64,000 bases of DNA, taken from the NCBI RefSeq assembly GCF_963675815.1, contig NZ_OY776574.1:1420001-1484000 (forward strand). The letters are read 5' to 3'. How positions within the stretch are numbered: position 1 is the stretch's first letter; every line of letters starts with the position of its first letter. Positions 58,743 to 64,000 of this stretch are shown here, piece by piece. Both the position numbers and the translations under genes were made by a program. The notes under the pieces are model-generated. The model saw nothing but the letters and a program-made list of their open reading frames with translations, had not been told where the DNA came from and searched no databases. The stretch comes from an uncultured Desulfuromusa sp. Its GTDB lineage: Bacteria; Desulfobacterota; Desulfuromonadia; Desulfuromonadales; Geopsychrobacteraceae.

Positions 58743-60188
58743 ATGAGTTTACGTGTTTACAATACAATGAGCGGCAAAAAGGAAGAGTTTCAACCTCTTG
58801 TTCCCGGCAAGGTCGGAATGTATGTCTGTGGTGTCACGGTTTATGATTACTGCCATATCGGCCATGCTCGCGCTAATATTGTTTTTGACATTATTTTCCG
58901 TTATCTACAGTTTTCCGGATATGAAACGACTTATGTGCGTAATTACACTGATGTTGATGATAAAATAATTAATCGCGCCAATGAGAGACAGATATCCAGT
59001 CAAGATTTGGCTGAAGAGTTTATTCAGGCCTTTGATGAAGATATGGATTCCCTCGGATTGATCAAGCCAACCCATGAACCGCGGGCAACGGACTATATCC
59101 AGCAGATTATCGAGATCAATCAAAAACTCATCGACAAAGGGAAGGCTTATGCATCTGGTGGGGATGTTTATTACAGTGTTGATAAGTTCCCGGATTATTT
59201 AAAACTGTCGAAACGCAATATGGATGAGATGCTTTCCGGGGCTCGAGTTGCACCCGGTGAACAGAAACAGAATCCAATGGATTTTGCCCTTTGGAAAGGG
59301 GCAAAGGAAGGTGAACCCAGTTGGGAATCTCCCTGGGGGGCCGGGCGCCCGGGGTGGCACATCGAGTGTTCTGCTATGAGTTCTTCGTTACTGGGGGATA
59401 GTTTTGATATTCATGGGGGCGGTCGTGATTTGATTTTTCCGCATCATGAAAATGAAATTGCCCAGAGTGAAGGGGCCAGTGGGAAGCCTTTTGTCAAATA
59501 TTGGTTGCACAACGGTTTTGTGAATGTCGATAAAGAGAAGATGAGCAAATCTCTTGGTAACTTTTTTACCATCCGCGATATTCTTAAAAACTATGATGCT
59601 GAGGTTGTCCGGTTTTTCATTCTGTCAGCTCATTATAGATCACCGATTGATTTTTCAGATCAGAATTTATCTGAAGCACAGAGTGGGTTAAGACGTTTTT
59701 ATGAAGCTCTCGAAGCTTCTGCTCTGGCCATTGAAGGGTTGAATCCGACGGATCATTCCAGTACGGAAGGTGAGAAACTCGAAGAAAAATTTCGGGAAGC
59801 CATGGACGATGACTTTAATACCGCTTTGGCGATTGCCCATTTGTTTGATGGTGTCCGGACCATGAATCGTTTGGTTGCAACAAAAAAATTCAAGAAAAAG
59901 CCAGAACTGGTTGCTCAGGTTCAAGATCTTCAGGCAACAATTCTGCGGCTTGGAAAGGTTTTGGGACTCTATCGTTCACAACCCACAGAATGGCTGGAAA
60001 AAGTCAAACTGACGGGGTTGATGCAGCTGGATATAACTCAGGAGGAGATCGAAGAGCTTATAGAGCAACGGCTACAGGCACGTGCTGAGAAAGATTTTTC
60101 ACGTGGTGATGAAATTCGTATTGAACTGGAAGAAAAAGGGATTTTGTTACTCGATACTCGAGAAGGGACATCCTGGAGACTGAAATAG
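58743..60188 (+). CDS. cysS: Cysteinyl-tRNA synthetase
   Basis: A 481-residue enzyme: MYVCGVTVYDYCHIGHARAN with the zinc Cys and HIGH, YVRNYTDVDDKI, GWHIECSAMS, HHENEIAQSE and KMSKSLGN. Start at 58743 is chosen by homology to the family N-terminus (MSLRVYNTMSGKKEEF); GGAG is nine bases upstream. Confidence 0.95.
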   Translation: MSLRVYNTMSGKKEEFQPLVPGKVGMYVCGVTVYDYCHIGHARANIVFDIIFRYLQFSGYETTYVRNYTDVDDKIINRANERQISSQDLAEEFIQAFDEDMDSLGLIKPTHEPRATDYIQQIIEINQKLIDKGKAYASGGDVYYSVDKFPDYLKLSKRNMDEMLSGARVAPGEQKQNPMDFALWKGAKEGEPSWESPWGAGRPGWHIECSAMSSSLLGDSFDIHGGGRDLIFPHHENEIAQSEGASGKPFVKYWLHNGFVNVDKEKMSKSLGNFFTIRDILKNYDAEVVRFFILSAHYRSPIDFSDQNLSEAQSGLRRFYEALEASALAIEGLNPTDHSSTEGEKLEEKFREAMDDDFNTALAIAHLFDGVRTMNRLVATKKFKKKPELVAQVQDLQATILRLGKVLGLYRSQPTEWLEKVKLTGLMQLDITQEEIEELIEQRLQARAEKDFSRGDEIRIELEEKGILLLDTREGTSWRLK

Positions 60189-60222
60189 TCTTTGTTTTCT
60201 CCGTAGCCCTGTGAAGACATAA

Positions 60223-60252
60223 AAGGAGCCAACCTTTTGAGGATGGCTCCTT
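60223..60252. terminator. Terminator between cysS and the His-rich gene
   Basis: AAGGAGCCA and TGGCTCCTT form a nine-base stem. The T-run is better on the minus strand (TTTTAT), so it serves the His-rich gene and perhaps cysS. Confidence 0.6.
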
Positions 60253-60295
60253 CTGAACAGCACCTCAAATAAAGAAAGAAGTACTGGAGTTCCCG

Positions 60296-60649
60296 TTACC
60301 AGTCAAATTGAAAGACCAGGTGCGGTATCCCAATGACAACAGCCGGCTTTGCATAATAGGTCCGCTGGCGATTGTGTGTGCTTTGTCGTTTTACCTGATT
60401 GAGCTCGTGGCGCGTTTTACGGAGTTCTTTTCTCAGGTGATTTTTGGTCTGATAGCTCCGTTTTTGATTATAGTGATTTCTCCAGTGATGATTGTTGTGT
60501 TCGTATTGAGCATGGTGGCTGTGCTGATTTCTGTTGACCCATTCTTTAGAATAATGTTGGCCATGATCATGTCGTCCATCTGCTGATGCCAGCATTGGTG
60601 TTGCAACACATATCAGGCCAGCGACCAAAAGAGCTAATGTTGTTTTCAT
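60296..60649 (-). CDS. Small secreted histidine-rich protein
   Basis: A 117-residue protein: signal peptide (MKTTLALLVAGLICVATPML, cut near ASADG), then many His, Asn and Gln residues (DGRHDHGQHYSKEW, QHSHHAQYEHNNHHWRNHYN), then a basic helix (LRKELRKTRHELNQVKRQ). The histidine cluster could bind nickel, copper or zinc in the periplasm. No family is recognised. AGGAGGACA precedes the ATG. Confidence 0.65.
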   Translation of the reverse strand: MKTTLALLVAGLICVATPMLASADGRHDHGQHYSKEWVNRNQHSHHAQYEHNNHHWRNHYNQKRSYQTKNHLRKELRKTRHELNQVKRQSTHNRQRTYYAKPAVVIGIPHLVFQFDW

Positions 60650-61075
60650 GTTGTCCTCCTTCTACTGAGAGAGTCAGAAAAACTTTTGTTTCCTGCTTGT
60701 GACTCAACTCTAGCTGAATCAAACAACTGTTTCATTCGACATCGGCTCGGATTCCAGTGGATGTCTAGTTCAATATCAATATTTTTAACTACTTATCTTT
60801 TACCTTTCATCCTGGAATGAATAAGATATTCGTTCTTCGCCTGTGTTTTTTCTGAATTTACAGGGATGTCACTCTGGGTAAGAGAAGAGGGAGACTCCTT
60901 GAATCCTGCAAAGGTCTTGTTGCGAAAGACAGACTGTCGTTGAATATCTCAGTTAACCACGATCAGGAACAACAGCGCTTGCAATGAGCTTCCTGGGCAA
61001 TAAACAGTAGTATTGTCGCCGGGAAATGTGCTTGTTTTTGATGGTTTTGGCAGCAAAGATTTCAAGTGGGAATCT
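60650..61075. other. Long intergenic region
   Basis: About 425 bases with no convincing gene on either strand. It should contain the promoter of the His-rich gene at its left end. No clear repeat or terminator apart from small imperfect hairpins. Confidence 0.4.
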
Positions 61076-61549
61076 TTAGTGTGACTTTTTATCTTCTAAA
61101 CCGAGGATGTAATTCCATTCCTCACTTTTGATCGGCATAATGGAAAGCCGGTTTCCTTTGCGTACCAGTTGCATCCCTTCCAAAAACTCACATTCCTTCA
61201 GCTCTGCTAATGATATGACTCTTCTGGTATGGCGGATATATTTGATGTCGACCATGATCCAACGTGGGTTTTGCGGGTCACTTTTAGGATCAAAATATTT
61301 GCCCTGCGGATCAAAAGCAGTGTGGTCCGGGTAACCTTCGCGAACCACTTCCATAATGCCGACAATCCCAGGAACTTCACAGTTAGAGTGATAAAAAAAG
61401 ACCTGATCCCCAATCTTCATCTGGTCACGCATCATGTTGCGGGCCTGATAATTACGGACACCATCCCAATGTTCGGTCTGATTGGGCATGTTTTGCAGAT
61501 CGTCAATGCTGAAGGCATTGGGCTCTGATTTCATCAACCAATAGTTCAT
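61076..61549 (-). CDS. EVE-domain protein
   Basis: A 157-residue EVE/PUA-like protein: MNYWLMKSEPNAFSIDDL, HWDGVRNYQARNMMRD, VFFYHSNCEVPGIVGI and PRWIMVDIKY. EVE domains recognise modified bases in RNA or DNA. AAAGGAGAA stands before the ATG at 61549. Confidence 0.9.
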   Translation of the reverse strand: MNYWLMKSEPNAFSIDDLQNMPNQTEHWDGVRNYQARNMMRDQMKIGDQVFFYHSNCEVPGIVGIMEVVREGYPDHTAFDPQGKYFDPKSDPQNPRWIMVDIKYIRHTRRVISLAELKECEFLEGMQLVRKGNRLSIMPIKSEEWNYILGLEDKKSH

Positions 61550-61665
61550 TCTTGTTCTCCTTTTTTCAAACGCTTTGCACCACTCAATAAACATACTACA
61601 ATGACATAGGTCATTTGCATTTGACTATTTTTGGGCATGAATAGCAAACGAGATCGGGATATCAT

Positions 61666-62472
61666 ATGCGACCACTGAGGGAAATTGCATTCGAAAAATT
61701 AGCAGCAATGAAATTTGTATTAGCTGATATTGACGACACCCTGACGCTGAATGGTCGTATTCCTGCGGCTGTATACACCGCTTTGGAAAAGCTCCATGAT
61801 GCCGGTATTATCCTTATTCCAATTACGGGCCGTCCCGCCGGGTGGTGTGATCACATTGCCCGGATGTGGCCGGTGGATGGGATTGTCGGTGAGAATGGTG
61901 CGTTCTATTTTTATTATTGTGCAGACAGGCAGAAAATGATCCGTCGTTATGCAAAATCTGACACCGAGCGTCAACAAGACCATGATCGGCTTCAAGCTTT
62001 GGGCCTGGCAATTTTAACAGCCATTCCTGAGGCAAAGATTGCTGCAGATCAAGCTTATCGAGAAACAGATCTGGCCATTGATATTTGTGAAGATGTCCCG
62101 CCGGTCACTCCGGCAAGGGTGGAAAAAATAAAAGAGATATTTATGACTGCCGGGGCGACTGCAAAGATCAGCTCGATCCATGTCAATGGCTGGTTTGGAG
62201 AATACGATAAGCTCAGTATGACTCGAAGTTTTTTCCTGGAGGTTTTGGGGCAAAAATTGGAGGCGGTCAAGGATCAGGTGCTTTTTATCGGGGATTCACC
62301 AAATGATATGCCGATGTTTGATTATTTCCCAAATAGCGTCGGAGTTGCCAATGTCTTGCATTATCTCGATGAATCCTCTGCCAAACCGGCCTGGATTACC
62401 GGGAACGCCGGAGGTAGAGGCTTTGTCGAACTGGCCGAGGCAATTTTAAGCGTACAACAGATCGCTCAATAA
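61666..62472 (+). CDS. HAD-IIB phosphatase
   Basis: A 268-residue hydrolase: VLADIDDTLTLNG nucleophile motif, PITGRPAGW, a C2 cap, and FIGDSPNDMPMF as motif IV. Related proteins remove phosphate from sugar phosphates such as mannosyl-phosphoglycerate or trehalose phosphate. The start may instead be the ATG at 61708. Confidence 0.85.
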   Translation: MRPLREIAFEKLAAMKFVLADIDDTLTLNGRIPAAVYTALEKLHDAGIILIPITGRPAGWCDHIARMWPVDGIVGENGAFYFYYCADRQKMIRRYAKSDTERQQDHDRLQALGLAILTAIPEAKIAADQAYRETDLAIDICEDVPPVTPARVEKIKEIFMTAGATAKISSIHVNGWFGEYDKLSMTRSFFLEVLGQKLEAVKDQVLFIGDSPNDMPMFDYFPNSVGVANVLHYLDESSAKPAWITGNAGGRGFVELAEAILSVQQIAQ

Positions 62473-62498
62473 GTTGAAACGTTGCCGGGAGAGCTAAT

Positions 62499-63875
62499 TT
62501 ATTTTCTGATTCTGCCAAGAGAACATCCAATTCCGATCACACAAAGACCGCAGAATATCAACAGGGCAATTTTCATGCTGCTCAGAAAGGCGATCTGGGT
62601 TTCTGGTGTGACCGATTTTCCCTGCATCAGATAGGAAAATATGACGGTAATAATTGTCATGCTGGTCAGCATGCCGAATGTTCTCATGCTGGCACTGAGC
62701 CCTGAAGCAATCCCCAGATGGCGAGGTGGAACACTTCCCATAATCATACTGACATTCGGAGAAGAAAAGAGGGCAAAACCCAGACCCAGAAAAATAAGCA
62801 ACAGAACAACTTGCTTCAAGGACGAGTCAGCAGATAAATTCGCAGCGACGGCAAGCCCAGCAGCACTTGAGCCCATGCCCAGAGTTGCCAAAATTGATGC
62901 GGGAATTCGATCAGAAAGACGACCACAAAACGGTGACAAAAAGGTTTGCACAACCGGCTGGGCGATCAGGATCGTTCCGGCTTGATGGGGCCCCATTCCT
63001 TTCACAAACTGCAAATAGAGACTGAGAAAAAACGTGACCCCAAAGGTTGCGGCATAGTTGAACAATGCCGCCAGATTACTCAGGGCAAAAACACGATTTT
63101 CCAGCAACAGGCGAATATCCAGCATCGGGTATGGAGCTCGCTTTTCAACCAGAAGAAATAGCAGCAGACCAAAGGTTGCAAGGATTAATAAAACCCACAT
63201 GGCATGATTATTTTTCAGGTTGGTCACTCCATAGACCAGCATCAGAACCGAAGGGGCATAAATCAGAGCGCCTTTCCAATCAAAAGGTTCCCCCTTGGAA
63301 TCAGCCCATTCATCCTTAATTTTAATCCAGGTGACCAGATATGTCAGCAGCCCCAAGGGGACCATCAGATAAAAAAGTGAACGCCAGCCGAACAACTCCA
63401 CCAGAAAGCCACCGATGAAAGGGCCACAGGAAATGCCAGCATAAACGCTAGCGATGGCAATACCCAGAGCTTTGCCCCGCTCATGGGGTGCAAACGCAGC
63501 AACAAGAATCGCCATGGTTGTTGCATTGACCATAGCTCCGCCAAGCCCTTGGAGAAAGCGCAGGGCAATAAGCACCTCTATTGAACTCGCCAGAGAAATT
63601 AAACCTCCTGAAAAAGCAAACAGGAGGAGTCCCAACTGGAAAATTTTTCGCCGCCCATAAATATCTCCCAAACGGCCCATAGCCAGAAGAAAAATTGCCA
63701 TTGACAGCATGAAGGAAGTTTCCACCAGGCCTAATTGCAGAGCGCTGGCTGAGAAGTCCCGTCCCATAACGGGCAAGGCAAGACCGACAGCCGAGAGCAT
63801 GAACGGGTTGAGAAAATGTGCCATGCAGATGGAAAATAAAATGGCAGATTTTGAAGTGCGACTGCCTTTTATCAA
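62499..63875 (-). CDS. MFS drug exporter (DHA2-like)
   Basis: A 458-residue transporter with about 14 membrane helices. GRLGDIYGRRK is motif A, LRFLQGLGGAMVNATTMAI is motif B and GISCGPFIGGFLVELFGWRS is motif C of proton antiporters. The 14-helix DHA2 form exports hydrophobic compounds. The TTG start overlaps the TGA of the upstream gene (TTGA). Confidence 0.88.
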   Translation of the reverse strand: MIKGSRTSKSAILFSICMAHFLNPFMLSAVGLALPVMGRDFSASALQLGLVETSFMLSMAIFLLAMGRLGDIYGRRKIFQLGLLLFAFSGGLISLASSIEVLIALRFLQGLGGAMVNATTMAILVAAFAPHERGKALGIAIASVYAGISCGPFIGGFLVELFGWRSLFYLMVPLGLLTYLVTWIKIKDEWADSKGEPFDWKGALIYAPSVLMLVYGVTNLKNNHAMWVLLILATFGLLLFLLVEKRAPYPMLDIRLLLENRVFALSNLAALFNYAATFGVTFFLSLYLQFVKGMGPHQAGTILIAQPVVQTFLSPFCGRLSDRIPASILATLGMGSSAAGLAVAANLSADSSLKQVVLLLIFLGLGFALFSSPNVSMIMGSVPPRHLGIASGLSASMRTFGMLTSMTIITVIFSYLMQGKSVTPETQIAFLSSMKIALLIFCGLCVIGIGCSLGRIRK

Positions 63876-64000
63876 CGTTTTTTACGGCCTTTTTTCTGTT
63901 TGTCGGCTTTCAGTAGATCGCCAAGGCTACCGAATCCCGAAGAGACGGAAGGGGCTTCTGTGTAACTGGTTTCTTCACTTTCGTCTGCCTGGCTTTTTAA
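63872..64000 (-). CDS. C-terminal end of an unidentified gene
   Basis: The last 42 codons of a gene entering from the right: acidic (ADESEETSYTEAP), then GFGSLGDLLKADKQKKGRKK with a basic tail. The stop overlaps the MFS start. The family cannot be named from this fragment. Confidence 0.55.
   Translation of the reverse strand, partial: LKSQADESEETSYTEAPSVSSGFGSLGDLLKADKQKKGRKKR

Overview
The window is chromosomal DNA of a Gram-negative anaerobe-type bacterium, most likely a deltaproteobacterium of the Desulfuromonas/Geobacter group. The inference rests on the carD-ispD-ispF-glnS-cysS gene order, an ATP-type pckA, the small che operon and an overall moderate GC content. No rRNA gene is present, so the genus is not fixed.

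From 1 to 30275 lies the right-hand part of a temperate prophage (prophage A); its left end is outside the window. Packaging and morphogenesis genes (1-11725) run leftwards: small and large terminase, a TSCPD-domain protein, head-tail joining protein, portal, S49 protease/scaffold, decoration protein, capsid, head completion and tail genes, and a baseplate V protein. This means a lambda-type head on a contractile tail. In the only large gap of that block sits one isolated CRISPR-repeat-like unit (7525-7553) of the type I-C kind, a candidate RNA anti-CRISPR. Next (11741-18627) comes a PRTRC-like cassette: ParB, a probable F protein, an E2-like protein B, an E1-like ThiF protein, a zinc-binding microprotein and a ubiquitin-like protein ending in glycine. 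Together these form a phage-borne ubiquitin-like conjugation module. Two replication genes (primase and D5-type helicase) flank a possible origin (20085-20356). An eroded early region follows, then the immunity region (CII-like, Cro-like, CI-like), two lysogeny genes including a PEP-CTERM secreted protein, and the integrase, whose stop codon abuts a tRNA-Pro 3' fragment.

From 30276 to 36481 a second element (B) is inserted in tandem at the same tRNA-Pro site. It keeps the layout of A's immunity end (CII relic, truncated XRE gene, CI repressor, the same membrane protein gene, integrase) but has lost all lytic genes and has a frameshifted integrase. Its cargo includes an HsdR-N-type nuclease-like protein, a zinc-ribbon membrane protein and a toxin-antitoxin-SecB chaperone (TAC) operon.

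From 36540 to 64000 the DNA is ordinary host chromosome: a TauE/SafE permease, a three-gene iron-type ABC importer, a chemotaxis operon (cheR, mcp, cheW, cheY, cheA) behind thiL, pckA, an epimerase-like gene, a GntR regulator with a clear palindromic operator, a potassium channel, panE, carD, ispDF, glnS, cysS, an EVE-domain gene, a HAD phosphatase and an MFS exporter.
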